DNA of 64,000 nucleotides from Achromobacter deleyi (GTDB lineage: Bacteria > Pseudomonadota > Gammaproteobacteria > Burkholderiales > Burkholderiaceae_B): contig NZ_CADIJO010000003.1 of assembly GCF_902859705.1 (NCBI RefSeq), positions 310,001 through 374,000 on the forward strand. Reading direction: 5' to 3'. Made by a program: the position numbers and the translations under genes. This document shows, one piece after another, positions 26,654 to 35,237 of the stretch. Below the pieces are notes generated by a model, which ran no database searches, was not told where the DNA came from, and saw nothing but the letters and a program-made list of their open reading frames with translations. Each line of letters opens with the position of its first letter. Within the stretch, counting starts at the first letter, position 1.

Positions 26654-26971
26654 TCATGCTTCCAGCAGCTTCAAGCCCGCCACCCCGCCCACGATCAGCG
26701 CAATGCATGCCAGGCGCGCGGCAGACGGCGAATCGCCGAACAGCACGATCCCCAACACCGTGATGCCGACCGAGCCGATGCCGGTCCAGACTGCATAGGC
26801 CGTGCCCGCGGGCAGGTTCCGCATCGCCAGCGTCAACAGGAAGATGCTGCCCAAGGCCGCGGCAATGCCGATGGCGCTGGGCCAGAACCTCGTCCACCCG
26901 TCCGCATACTTCAACGCCAGCGCCATCACGATTTCCACCGCGCTCGCGGCCAGCAAGATCCACCAGGCCAT
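26654..26971 (-). CDS. sugE: Small multidrug resistance (SMR) family transporter, SugE/Gdx-like
   Basis: A 105-residue four-helix membrane protein of standard SMR length. The essential proton/substrate glutamate is Glu13 (AVEIV). The segments LKYADGWTRFWPS and GTAYAVWTGIGSVG resemble the SugE/Gdx branch, whose members export guanidinium and quaternary ammonium ions, rather than EmrE. No guanidine riboswitch-like leader is visible. It is transcribed divergently from an HxlR regulator with a 93-bp spacer carrying an inverted repeat, so regulation by that protein is likely. Confidence 0.85.
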   Translation of the reverse strand: MAWWILLAASAVEIVMALALKYADGWTRFWPSAIGIAAALGSIFLLTLAMRNLPAGTAYAVWTGIGSVGITVLGIVLFGDSPSAARLACIALIVGGVAGLKLLEA

Positions 26972-27013
26972 CGCGGCCTCCCAAGAATCAACCAGCGGCC
27001 AGATTAGGACCTA

Positions 27014-27051
27014 TAGTTACCCAGGCACAAGTACGCACCTTTTGGTAACTA
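27014..27051. promoter_or_regulatory. Inverted repeat between SMR and HxlR genes, candidate operator
   Basis: TAGTTACC (27014-27021) and its exact complement GGTAACTA (27044-27051) are separated by 22 bp in the shared promoter region of the divergent pair. The right arm lies 13 bp before the regulator start. A site in this position fits autoregulation by the HxlR protein. Confidence 0.5.
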
Positions 27052-27064
27052 CAGGAAGGCTTCC

Positions 27065-27451
27065 ATGGCACCCCCCTCGCATCGCGCACCGGCAGACGTC
27101 TTTGACGCCGCCTGCCCCTCGCGCCGCGCGCTTGAATTGATTTCCGGAAAGTGGGTGCCGCTGATCCTGCCGGCGCTGGCGCAAGGCCCGCTGCGCAATG
27201 GCGAACTGCTGCGCAGGCTGGACGGCATCTCGCAGAAGATCATGACGCAGACGCTGCGCGAGCTGGAGCGCCACGGGCTGGTGCGGCGCGAAGACCTGCA
27301 CACGGTGCCGCCGCACGTGCGCTACCACCTGACGGAACTGGGCCGGTCGTTGAACGTGGCACTGGTGGCGCTGGACCGCTGGGCCGAGCAGCATCATGCG
27401 CAGCTGGACGCGGCAGCGCGCCGCCACGACGCGGCACACCCGCCACACTGA
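27065..27451 (+). CDS. HxlR-family winged-helix transcriptional regulator
   Basis: A 128-residue HxlR/MarR-like regulator. The conserved N-terminal cysteine (Cys17, in AACPSRRALELISGKW) and the winged helix (LRNGELLRRLDGISQKIMTQTLRELERHGLV) are clear. Members sense electrophiles, oxidants or small ligands, some through this cysteine, and act on a neighbouring gene. Here the divergent SMR exporter gene is the obvious target. The ATG at 27065 is preceded by CAGGAAGG about eight bases upstream. The tail beyond residue 110 is histidine/alanine-rich. Confidence 0.9.
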   Translation: MAPPSHRAPADVFDAACPSRRALELISGKWVPLILPALAQGPLRNGELLRRLDGISQKIMTQTLRELERHGLVRREDLHTVPPHVRYHLTELGRSLNVALVALDRWAEQHHAQLDAAARRHDAAHPPH

Positions 27452-27550
27452 AGGGCAGCGATGCCCTGAAACGTCAACGGCGAACAACCCCGTCGGGATG
27501 CCCGCCGCGCGAACGCCAGGCGGTACCGCCCGGCGCATCCTGCCCCGCGA

Positions 27551-28111
27551 CTAGTGCTTGGCCAGGAAATCCGACATATCGTCGGCGTGCTCTTCCTCGA
27601 CCGCCAGGATCTCTTCGAGCAAGCGGCGCGTGGTCGAATCCTGTTCGCCGATGTACTCGATCATCTTGCGATAGCTGTCGATGGCGATGCGTTCGGCGAT
27701 CAGGTTTTCCTTGATCATCTCTTCGAGCGTCTTGCCTTCGACGTACTCCGAGTGGCTGCGATCAAGCAGGCCCTTGGGCGACAGGTTGGGCTCGCCGCCC
27801 AGCTGCACGATGCGTTCGGCCAGCTTGTCGGCGTGGTCTTGTTCCTGGGTGGCGTGTTCGGCGAATTCGGCGGCCACCGGCTCGGCATTGAGGCCGCGGG
27901 CCATGAAGAAGTGGCGCTTGTAGCGCAGCACACAGACGATTTCGGTGGCCAGCGCTTCGTTCAGCAGCTTGAGCACTTGCTCGCGGTCGGCGCGGTAGGT
28001 ATCGGTGACCGCGCCAGACTCGATGTCCTGGCGCGCCTTGGCGCGGATCGCCTTCACATCCATCTCGAAGGGGCGGTGTGCAGCTTCGCGGTTGCGGGTC
28101 GTGTTTTCCAT
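27551..28111 (-). CDS. Bacterioferritin-like ferritin-family protein
   Basis: A 186-residue four-helix ferritin-like protein. By eye the diiron ligands align as Glu57, Glu90, His93, Glu140, Glu172 and His175. The residue matching the haem-binding Met52 of E. coli bacterioferritin is Gln91, so haem binding by the usual route is not expected. It carries an extra charged N-terminal stretch of about 40 residues. It probably stores or detoxifies iron. The start at MENTTRN is set by AAGGAG nine bases upstream; longer versions from earlier start codons lack support. Confidence 0.85.
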   Translation of the reverse strand: MENTTRNREAAHRPFEMDVKAIRAKARQDIESGAVTDTYRADREQVLKLLNEALATEIVCVLRYKRHFFMARGLNAEPVAAEFAEHATQEQDHADKLAERIVQLGGEPNLSPKGLLDRSHSEYVEGKTLEEMIKENLIAERIAIDSYRKMIEYIGEQDSTTRRLLEEILAVEEEHADDMSDFLAKH

Positions 28112-28339
28112 ATCGTTAGCTCCTTTTGAGTGGGTCATACGACGCTGGACTTCCAGTCGTTCCGAACGATCCAGTCTACCTACCGCTCGAAAAGATGCTG
28201 TGTCCAAACATTGCCCACGGCCCCGTTTGCAGGCCTCGCTTCCCCGGTAAAAACCGCTGGCGACGCTTCTCGTAAACTATCGGCTTCCCGTAAGACCCGT
28301 GACGCAATCTGTAACGGGCTAGGCTATAAATAGCGTCAT

Positions 28340-28927
28340 ATGACACTGAAGAACATCTGCGTGTATTGCGGCTCCAACCCCGGCGCCCGCCCCGAGTACC
28401 TGGAACAGGCCCGTGTGCTGGCCCGAGAGCTGGTCAAGCGCGACCTGGGCCTGGTGTATGGCGGTTCGGTGGTCGGCATCATGGGCGTGATCGCCAACGA
28501 AGTGCTGGCCGGCGGCGGCCGCGTGATCGGGGTCATTCCCGAACTGCTGCAAAAGAAAGAGCAGGCGCACCGCGGCCTGACCGAATTGCACCTGGTGCAG
28601 AGCATGCACGAGCGCAAGGCCATGATGATGGAAAAGGCCGATGGCTTCATCGCGCTGCCCGGCGGCGCCGGCACGCTGGAAGAATTCTTCGAAGTCTGGA
28701 CCTGGGCCCAGCTGAACATGCACCAGAAGCCCTGCGGGCTGCTGAACATTGCCGGCTACTACGACGCCCTGATGCAGTTCGTCGATCACGCAGTCGACGA
28801 AGCCTTCATGCGCCCCCAGCACCGCGACATGCTGGTGGTCGAAAGCGACCCCGCCACGCTGCTGGACCGCTACGCGATCTACGAACCGCCCAACGTCTCG
28901 AAGTGGTTCGAGCCGGTCAAGGCCTGA
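28340..28927 (+). CDS. LOG-family protein (TIGR00730 type)
   Basis: A 195-residue Rossmann-like protein with the lysine-decarboxylase-like signature PGGAGTLEEFFEVW and the conserved start ICVYCGSNPGARPEY. LOG proteins hydrolyse nucleoside 5'-monophosphates of the cytokinin type, releasing the base and ribose 5-phosphate; older annotations as lysine decarboxylase are wrong for the family. TATAAA at 28325-28330 lies only 10-15 bases before the ATG and there is no Shine-Dalgarno sequence, so the mRNA may be leaderless. It heads a forward run of four small genes. Confidence 0.9.
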   Translation: MTLKNICVYCGSNPGARPEYLEQARVLARELVKRDLGLVYGGSVVGIMGVIANEVLAGGGRVIGVIPELLQKKEQAHRGLTELHLVQSMHERKAMMMEKADGFIALPGGAGTLEEFFEVWTWAQLNMHQKPCGLLNIAGYYDALMQFVDHAVDEAFMRPQHRDMLVVESDPATLLDRYAIYEPPNVSKWFEPVKA

Positions 28928-28964
28928 CGCCCCCCTCAACCCCGCCCCAAGGAACGCCCCCGCA

Positions 28965-29525
28965 ATGTCCACCGGCCCGTTGTCTTTCGCCTGCACCGAG
29001 TCTGTATTGCGTGACTACTTCCACGCCAAGGACGAAAACCGCCCGCACTACATGGCGCGCGCCTTCGCCCCACAGGCGGTGCTGAAGATGGCCCTGCGCA
29101 CACAGGCCATCGCCTTTCCCCCTGAATCGCACGGCTTGGCCGCCATCACCGACACGCTGGTGCGCAAGTTCGGCCAGACCTACGACAACGTCTACACCTT
29201 CTACCTGGCCCGGCCCGAGGCCGGCGCGTGCCTGCCGGAATACCGTTGCGACTGGATTGTCGGCATGACGGAAAAGGCCACCGGCAATGTGCGCGTGGGC
29301 TGTGGCCGGTACGACTGGGGCTTCCAGCCGGACCCTTATCGTGCCAACCGCCTGACCATCACCATCGAGACCATGGTGACGCTGCCGCCCGGCGATGCCG
29401 AGGCGGTATTCGGCTGGCTGCTGGCGCTGGAGTATCCCTGGACCAACGCGCAGCGCGTGGTGGCCGGCGCCCCGCCGCTTGAAGACCTGGCCCCCGTGGT
29501 GCAGTATCTGCTTCACCCCATGTAG
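28965..29525 (+). CDS. NTF2-like (SnoaL-type) fold protein of unknown function
   Basis: A 186-residue cytoplasmic protein without signal peptide or membrane segment. The pattern of an N-terminal helix (ESVLRDYFHAKDENRPHYM) followed by strands such as CDWIVGMTEK and RVGCGRYDWGFQ suggests the cone-shaped NTF2/SnoaL fold. I recognise no catalytic motif. It lies 37 bp after the LOG gene and 20 bp before the HAD gene, so the three probably share a transcript. A role in small-molecule binding or hydrolysis is only a guess. Confidence 0.65.
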   Translation: MSTGPLSFACTESVLRDYFHAKDENRPHYMARAFAPQAVLKMALRTQAIAFPPESHGLAAITDTLVRKFGQTYDNVYTFYLARPEAGACLPEYRCDWIVGMTEKATGNVRVGCGRYDWGFQPDPYRANRLTITIETMVTLPPGDAEAVFGWLLALEYPWTNAQRVVAGAPPLEDLAPVVQYLLHPM

Positions 29526-29545
29526 ACCGGCAACGGATTGCTTAC

Positions 29546-30172
29546 TTGAAATACGACATCGCAGCTTTTGATTTTGACGGAACCTTGGCAGACACCATGC
29601 CCTGGTTCAATTCCATCCTGAACACGGTCGCGGACAAGTACGGCTTTCGCAAGATCGACGCGGCCGAACGCGACCAGCTGCGTCACCGCGAAGCCTCGGA
29701 AATCCTGAAATTCCTGGGCATCCCGCTGTGGAAGCTGCCCGCGATCATGGCGCACGTGCGCACGCTCATGCAGGAAATCGACCCCAGCGTTCACCTGTTC
29801 GACGGCATTCCCGATGCCCTGGCGCGCCTGAAGGCCGCCGGCATGCGGTTGGCGGTGGTCAGCTCGAATTCACTCGAGAACGTGCAGCGCGTGCTGGGCC
29901 CCGATACCGTCGCCCTGTTCGACGACTACGAATGCGGCACGGACCTGTTCGGCAAGCCGGCCAAGATCGACCGGCTGCTCAAGCGCCACGACACCGCGCC
30001 CGAACGCTTCCTGCTGGTAGGCGACGAAATGCGTGACATCGATGCCGCGCGCAAGGCCGGCGTACGGGTGGCGTCGGTGGCCTGGGGCTACAACCACGTC
30101 GATGCGCTGCGCGAACGCGGCCCCGACGAATTGTTCCTGCGCGTCGCCGACCTGCCTGCGCTGGCAGACTGA
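29546..30172 (+). CDS. HAD-superfamily phosphatase
   Basis: A 208-residue HAD hydrolase with TTG as the likely start. Motif I FDFDGTLADT (nucleophile Asp9, Asp11), motif II VVSSNS and motif IV GDEMRDIDAARKAG are all present, with a helical cap between motifs I and II. The protein resembles phosphoglycolate-phosphatase-like members of subfamily I; the substrate is unknown. No ATG is available before motif I, which forces the TTG start. It lies 20 bp after the NTF2-like gene and 26 bp before the CYTH gene. Confidence 0.87.
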   Translation: MKYDIAAFDFDGTLADTMPWFNSILNTVADKYGFRKIDAAERDQLRHREASEILKFLGIPLWKLPAIMAHVRTLMQEIDPSVHLFDGIPDALARLKAAGMRLAVVSSNSLENVQRVLGPDTVALFDDYECGTDLFGKPAKIDRLLKRHDTAPERFLLVGDEMRDIDAARKAGVRVASVAWGYNHVDALRERGPDELFLRVADLPALAD

Positions 30173-30198
30173 CGCGCCCGTCGCCAAGGGAAAACCGC

Positions 30199-30714
30199 AT
30201 GGCACGCAATGTGGAAATCAAGGCCCGCATCTCCAGCGTCGACGCCGTCGAACCGCTGGCGGCGGCGCTGTCCGGCAAGCCGCCTGTCACCATCGTGCAG
30301 GATGACACGTTCTTTGCCTGCCCCAACGGCCGGCTCAAGCTGCGCGTCTTTGCCGACGGCACCGGCGAGCTGATCTTCTATCGCCGCGCAGACGCCACCG
30401 GGCCGAAAGAAAGCTTCTACGTCATTTCACCGACCTCATCGCCGGACACCCTGCGCGAGACCCTGACGCTGGCCTATGGCCTTGCGGGCCGCGTACGCAA
30501 GACACGCCTGCTGCATATGACAGGCCGCACCCGCATCCATCTGGACCGGGTCGAAGGGCTGGGGGATTTCCTGGAACTGGAAGTGGTGCTGCGCGACGGC
30601 GAAAGCGTCGAGGCCGGCATGGCCGAAGCCCACGAGCTGCTGGCCAGCCTGCAGGTCAAGCCCGAACAGTTGCTGTCGGGTGCGTATCTGGATCTATTGG
30701 CCACGCAGGGCTGA
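30199..30714 (+). CDS. CYTH-domain protein (class IV adenylate cyclase-like)
   Basis: A 171-residue CYTH domain protein. The N-terminal strand RNVEIKARI supplies the catalytic glutamate and lysine of the ExK core. Alternating charged strands follow (RLKLRVFADG, GELIFYRRAD, RTRIHLDRVEGLGDFLELEVVL), forming the triphosphate tunnel. CYTH enzymes act on triphosphates, either hydrolysing tripolyphosphate or cyclising ATP (CyaB); which applies cannot be told here. It is the last gene of the LOG-NTF2-HAD-CYTH run and faces fmt. ATG has AAGGGA about eight bases upstream. Confidence 0.85.
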   Translation: MARNVEIKARISSVDAVEPLAAALSGKPPVTIVQDDTFFACPNGRLKLRVFADGTGELIFYRRADATGPKESFYVISPTSSPDTLRETLTLAYGLAGRVRKTRLLHMTGRTRIHLDRVEGLGDFLELEVVLRDGESVEAGMAEAHELLASLQVKPEQLLSGAYLDLLATQG

Positions 30715-30740
30715 AACCCTACCCGCTGGAGAGCCGGCGA

Positions 30741-30766
30741 GCGGCGCCTGGAGCGCCAGGGCCGCC
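30741..30766. terminator. Bulged hairpin between convergent CYTH and fmt genes
   Basis: GGC-g-CCTGG pairs with CCAGG-GCC around the loop agcg in the 62-bp gap. The stem is eight pairs with one bulged base and lacks a T tract, so it is only a weak terminator candidate. Confidence 0.3.
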
Positions 30767-30776
30767 ACAAGCAGCG

Positions 30777-31718
30777 TCAGGCCGGCTGCCAGCCCCGCAC
30801 GAACACGTCCACGGGCTGGCGCTTGCCACCCGCCTTCTGCAATTCCAGCAAGCGCAGTACGCCGTCGCCGGTCGCGATATCGATGCCCTGGGCATCCGCG
30901 CGCAGCACGCTGCCAGGCGCGGCCGCGGCGGCCTGGTCCAGCGCCTGGGCGCGCCACACCTTCACCGGGTCGTCCAGGCCGGGCAAGCGGATGCTGGCGC
31001 CAGGCACGGGATTGAACGCACGCACGCGGCGCGCCAACAAAGCGGCAGACTGGCTGCAATCGAGCGCCGCCTCGGCCTTGTCCAGCTTGGCGGCGTAGGT
31101 CACGCCGTCCTCGGGCTGGCGAACCGGCGTCAGGCCGCCTTGTTCCAGCGCGGCCAGCGTGGCGACGATGGCCTCGCCGCCGGCCACGGCCAAGGCATCG
31201 TGCAATTGCGCTGCCGTGGTGTCGTCATGAATGGGCACCACGCGTTCCAGCAGCATGTCACCTGTATCCAGGCCCGCATCCATCTGCATGATGGTGACGC
31301 CGGTACGGGCATCGCCCGCCTCGATGGCGCGCTGGATGGGCGCGGCGCCGCGCCAGCGCGGCAACAGGCTGGCGTGGATGTTCAGGCAGCCCAGGCGCGG
31401 CAGGTCCAGCACCCATTGCGGCAGGATCAGGCCGTACGCCGCCACCACCATGACGTCGGGCGCCACGCGCTCGAGCAGTTCGCGAGCCTGGGCGGCCTCG
31501 TCGGGATAGCGGCCGTCCAGACGCAGGCTGCGCGGCTGGGCGACTTCAATGCCGGCATCCAGCGCGGCCTGCTTGACCGGGCTGGGCGTGAGCTTGAGCC
31601 CCCGCCCCGCGGGACGGTCAGGCTGCGTCATGACCAGGGGAATATCGTGGCCCGCCGCCCGCAAGGCGTCGAAGGCGATACGGGCGAATTCCGGCGTGCC
31701 GGCGAAAACTAGGCGCAT
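30777..31718 (-). CDS. fmt: Methionyl-tRNA formyltransferase
   Basis: A 313-residue enzyme of usual length. The formyltransferase domain shows [12 protein letters not shown] at the start, the catalytic segment [20 protein letters not shown], and [12 protein letters not shown] smaller C-terminal OB-like tRNA-binding domain follows. It formylates initiator Met-tRNA using 10-formyltetrahydrofolate. It is 31 bp downstream of def on the same strand, the classic def-fmt pair that installs and later removes the formyl group. Confidence 0.96.
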   Translation of the reverse strand: MRLVFAGTPEFARIAFDALRAAGHDIPLVMTQPDRPAGRGLKLTPSPVKQAALDAGIEVAQPRSLRLDGRYPDEAAQARELLERVAPDVMVVAAYGLILPQWVLDLPRLGCLNIHASLLPRWRGAAPIQRAIEAGDARTGVTIMQMDAGLDTGDMLLERVVPIHDDTTAAQLHDALAVAGGEAIVATLAALEQGGLTPVRQPEDGVTYAAKLDKAEAALDCSQSAALLARRVRAFNPVPGASIRLPGLDDPVKVWRAQALDQAAAAAPGSVLRADAQGIDIATGDGVLRLLELQKAGGKRQPVDVFVRGWQPA

Positions 31719-31749
31719 GGGGGTCTGACCAGAAGAAAGGAAACGGGCA

Positions 31750-32262
31750 TCAGGCGCGCAGCGCTTCGCGCTCGGCCTTTTTCAGCTTGGTCTTGATGCG
31801 GTTCTGCTTCAGCGAAGACAGGTACTCGACGAACACCTTGCCTTCAAGGTGATCCAGTTCGTGCTGCACGCACACCGCCAGGAGGCCGTCTGCGTCGAAT
31901 TCGAAAGGCTTGCCGTCGATATCCAGCGCCTTGCAGCGAATGCGCGAGGCGCGCTCGACTTCATCGTACACGCCGGGCACGGACAGGCAGCCTTCTTCGT
32001 AGATCTTGTGGTCGTCGCTGTGCCAGGTGATCTCGGGGTTGATCAGCACCAGCAGCTGGTTGCCTTCTTCAGACACGTCGATGACGACCACGCGCTCGTG
32101 CACGTCGACCTGGGTTGCGGCCAGGCCCACGCCCGGCGCGTCGTACATGGTGTCGGCCATGTCGCGCACCAGTTGGCGGATGCGGTCATCGACCTCGGCG
32201 ACCGGCTTGGCCACTTTGTGCAAGCGCGGATCCGGGTAGCGAAGAATAGGAAGTAAAGCCAT
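31750..32262 (-). CDS. def: Peptide deformylase
   Basis: A 170-residue deformylase of the bacterial type. Motif I is GVGLAATQ (about 45-51). Motif [10 protein letters not shown], contributes the metal ligand Cys92. Motif [12 protein letters not shown], contributes His134, catalytic Glu135 and His138. It removes the N-formyl group from new polypeptides. The ATG at 32262 lies just inside an A/T-rich upstream region (about 32263-32345) that probably holds the def-fmt promoter and separates it from the divergent dprA. Confidence 0.97.
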   Translation of the reverse strand: MALLPILRYPDPRLHKVAKPVAEVDDRIRQLVRDMADTMYDAPGVGLAATQVDVHERVVVIDVSEEGNQLLVLINPEITWHSDDHKIYEEGCLSVPGVYDEVERASRIRCKALDIDGKPFEFDADGLLAVCVQHELDHLEGKVFVEYLSSLKQNRIKTKLKKAEREALRA

Positions 32263-32510
32263 TGAAAGGGGTCGTCAGTAATAAGTGCCTGGATAAGAGT
32301 TTAATTCATTAGAGTCTTGATTTCTAATAGTTTTCGGCTAAACGGAAGATTGCACGGATCAACCTGCCCCCGTTTTCGGGCACCGATCCGGGACGAATCG
32401 ATCCGCCCCTATCCTGGCCTGTGCCGTGGCCGTGCGACACTCTCGGACGACCGGCGCCGCGCGCCCCTCCCCTGCCCACCGTCCCTGCCGGCCCGCCGGC
32501 GCTCGTTTTC

Positions 32511-33626
32511 ATGCCGCTGACCCACACTGTTGCCGAATTGTCCGCCTGGCTGCGCCTGTCCCTGGAACCCGGGGTCGGCTCCGCCACAGCCTGTACCTTG
32601 CTGGGTGCGCTGGGCCTGCCGGAACAGATCTACGCGCAGCGGGCCAGCGCCCTGATGCGCCAGGTGCCCGACGCGCTGGCGCGCCAGCTGGCCGCCCCCA
32701 TGCCCGCCGACATGGCCGCGCAGGTCGACAGCGCCCTGCAATGGGTCGACACCCCCGGTCACCACATCCTGACCCTGGCCGACCCCGCCTATCCGCAAAG
32801 CCTGCTCACCATCGCCGACCCGCCCATCCTGCTCTACGTGACCGGCGATCCGGCCTATCTGCAAGGACAGGCGCTGGCCGTGGTGGGCGCGCGCAACGCC
32901 ACGCCGGGCGGCCAGGAAAATGCCCGCGCCTTCGCTCGCCACCTGGCGGGCAGCGGCTGGCGGGTCATCAGCGGGCTGGCATTGGGCATCGACGCGGCGG
33001 CTCACGAAGGCGCGCTGGATGCCGGCCCGGGCGGCGCAGGCACGGTCGCAGTGATGGGCACCGGCATCGACCGCATCTATCCCGCCAAGCACCGCGACCT
33101 GGCGCACCGCATTGCCGCCCACGGCGCGCTGGTGTCCGAACTGCCGCTGGGCACGGGCGCCCTGCCGCAGCACTTTCCCAAGCGCAACCGCATCGTGGCG
33201 GGGTTGGCGCGCGGCGTGCTGGTGGTCGAGGCCGCCAAGCAAAGCGGGTCCCTCATCACCGCGCGACTGGCCGGCGAAAGCGGGCGCGAGGTCTTCGCCA
33301 TTCCGGGTTCCATCCATTCGCCGCTGTCGCGGGGCTGCCATGCCCTGATCCGCCAGGGCGCCAAGCTGGTGGAGACCGCCGCCGACATCACCGACGAACT
33401 GGGCGGCGGCCCCACACCCGGCACCGCCCGCACCAAGGCGCCGGCGCCCGCCGCCTTGCCCGACCACCCCGTGCTCGATGCCCTGGGGTTCGACCCCCTG
33501 CACCTGGATGCCATCCAGGCGCGCTGCGGCCTGGATACGGCCACGCTGCAGGCGCAATTGCTGGAACTGGAACTGGCCGCCCGCGTGGCGCGCCTGGACG
33601 ATGGCCGCTTCCAGCGCCTGAAATAG
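32511..33626 (+). CDS. dprA: DNA-processing protein DprA
   Basis: About 371 residues. After an N-terminal helical SAM-like part (ELSAWLRLSLEPGVGSATA) comes the Rossmann-like core. It has VVGARNATPGGQENAR, VISGLALGIDAAAHEGAL, VMGTGIDRIYPAKH, FPKRNRIVAGLA and EAAKQSGSLITARLA. A C-terminal winged helix ends the protein. DprA loads RecA on incoming single-stranded DNA during transformation. The start at MPLTHTVAEL is chosen because the 30 residues before it are proline-rich and unlike the family; 32421 is the alternative. With the ComF-family gene it is the second competence-type gene in the window. Confidence 0.92.
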   Translation: MPLTHTVAELSAWLRLSLEPGVGSATACTLLGALGLPEQIYAQRASALMRQVPDALARQLAAPMPADMAAQVDSALQWVDTPGHHILTLADPAYPQSLLTIADPPILLYVTGDPAYLQGQALAVVGARNATPGGQENARAFARHLAGSGWRVISGLALGIDAAAHEGALDAGPGGAGTVAVMGTGIDRIYPAKHRDLAHRIAAHGALVSELPLGTGALPQHFPKRNRIVAGLARGVLVVEAAKQSGSLITARLAGESGREVFAIPGSIHSPLSRGCHALIRQGAKLVETAADITDELGGGPTPGTARTKAPAPAALPDHPVLDALGFDPLHLDAIQARCGLDTATLQAQLLELELAARVARLDDGRFQRLK

Positions 33627-33700
33627 GCGTTGGCGCTAATATTGACGATGGCGCCGTCGAGTTGCCGCGGCCGCCGCCCGATACCGATACAGGAAGAGAC

Positions 33701-34609
33701 ATGGCTTTGCCCTCCCGCGTCAAGATCGTCGAGGTTTCCCCCCGCGACGGCCTGCAGAATGAAAAAGAATTCGTGTCCACCGACATCAAGGTGGAACTGG
33801 TCAACCGCCTGGCCGCGGCCGGCTTTCCCAATGTCGAGGCGGCCTCGTTCGTGTCGCCCAAATGGGTGCCGCAAATGGCCGACGGCGCCGACGTCATGGC
33901 GCGCATCGAGCGCCGCCCCGGCACGATCTATTCGGTGCTGACGCCCAACATGAAGGGCTTCGAAGGCGCGCTGGCCGCCGGCGCAGACGAGATCGTCATT
34001 TTCGGTGCGGCGAGCGAAGCCTTCTCGCAAAAGAACATCAATTGCTCCATCGCCGAATCCATCGCGCGCTTCGAGCCCGTGGTGCAGGCCGCCCGCGAAG
34101 CCGGCATCCGCGTGCGCGGCAGCATCAGTTGCGCGCTGGGCTGTCCCTACCAGGGCGAAGTGCCGATCGACGCGGTGGTCGACGTGGCCCAGCGCTACCT
34201 GGCCATGCAGGTCGATGAAATCGACGTCGCCGACACCATCGGCGTGGGCACGCCGCAACGTGTGCGCGATGTGATGGCGGCGGTCACCCGCGTGGTGGAC
34301 CCGGCGCGCGTGTCGGGCCATTTCCACGACACCTACGGCCAGGCATTGGCCAACATCCTGGCATCGCTGGAAACCGGCATCTCGATCTTCCACGCGTCGG
34401 TGGCGGGCCTGGGCGGCTGCCCCTATGCCAAGGGCGCCACCGGCAACGTGGCCACCGAAGACGTGCTGTACATGCTGCGCGGCCTGGATATCGACACGGG
34501 CGTGGACTTCGACGCCGTGGTCGACATCGGCCAATGGATGTCGGCCAACCTGAACCGCAAGGGCTCCAGCCGGGCCGGCAACGCCATTGCCGCCAAGCGG
34601 GCCGCCTGA
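33701..34609 (+). CDS. Hydroxymethylglutaryl-CoA lyase
   Basis: A 302-residue TIM-barrel lyase of the HMGL family. SPRDGLQNE near the N-terminus, GHFHDTYGQALAN with metal ligands, and the signature loop GLGGCPYAKGATGN with the catalytic cysteine all match. It splits HMG-CoA into acetyl-CoA and acetoacetate, the last step of leucine degradation. No other leucine-degradation gene is adjacent. The ATG at 33701 follows AGGAAGAGAC, a good ribosome binding site, 74 bp after dprA. Confidence 0.93.
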   Translation: MALPSRVKIVEVSPRDGLQNEKEFVSTDIKVELVNRLAAAGFPNVEAASFVSPKWVPQMADGADVMARIERRPGTIYSVLTPNMKGFEGALAAGADEIVIFGAASEAFSQKNINCSIAESIARFEPVVQAAREAGIRVRGSISCALGCPYQGEVPIDAVVDVAQRYLAMQVDEIDVADTIGVGTPQRVRDVMAAVTRVVDPARVSGHFHDTYGQALANILASLETGISIFHASVAGLGGCPYAKGATGNVATEDVLYMLRGLDIDTGVDFDAVVDIGQWMSANLNRKGSSRAGNAIAAKRAA

Positions 34610-34705
34610 CGCGAAACCTCGTAGAATGGCTGCGCGCGTTTCGCGTGAGCGCCAGGACCGCCTGGCGCGCATCTTCTCGCAACGCTATCGGAATTCCGCA
34701 GCCGC

Positions 34706-35179
34706 ATGACGTCCCCCGTCTCCGCCCCTCCGCCCGAGGAACTTGCCGCCCTGCTGCGCGCCATCGGCCCCCTGCCCCTGTCGGGACAGGCATGGCCGGA
34801 CTGGGTCCGCATCCTGACCTGGGTCATCCTGGCCGTGCTGGGCGTGCAGGTCGTCACGACCGCCATCCGCGCCCCCGCGCAGCCATTCGACGCTGCGCTG
34901 GCCGTGGGCGTGGGACTGTGCTTCATCGGCCTGTTGTTCATCTCCTGGCACATGCAGACATCCATCACCACCATCGACGAACATGGCCTGCGCCAAAGCT
35001 GGTTCGCGCGCCGCGAGGTCGCCTGGGAAGACGTGCGCGGCGCGCGGTTCGTGCCGATGCTGTTTTCCAAGCGGCTGGTGGTGTTCACGCATAGCGGACG
35101 GCCCGTGATCTTCCAGGGCGGCACACGCGAACTGCGCAACGCATTCACCAAGATTGCCGAACTGTACCGGCGCAGTTGA
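34706..35179 (+). CDS. Small two-helix membrane protein with PH-like domain, function unknown
   Basis: A 157-residue protein with two predicted membrane helices (about 33-53 and 63-83). A C-terminal cytoplasmic domain (about 85-157) follows, beginning TSITTIDEHGLRQSWF and REVAWEDVRGARFV, a pattern typical of bacterial PH-like (YdbT/YcxB type) domains. I do not recognise a specific family. It stands between HMG-CoA lyase and the SWIM operon with gaps of 96 and 58 bp, so it could be a first member of that operon; this is uncertain. Confidence 0.65.
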   Translation: MTSPVSAPPPEELAALLRAIGPLPLSGQAWPDWVRILTWVILAVLGVQVVTTAIRAPAQPFDAALAVGVGLCFIGLLFISWHMQTSITTIDEHGLRQSWFARREVAWEDVRGARFVPMLFSKRLVVFTHSGRPVIFQGGTRELRNAFTKIAELYRRS

Positions 35180-35237
35180 GCCGCAAGCCCTCGCGACGGC
35201 AGAGGCCCGTCGCGCCCCTACCCAGGAGCCCTGACGC

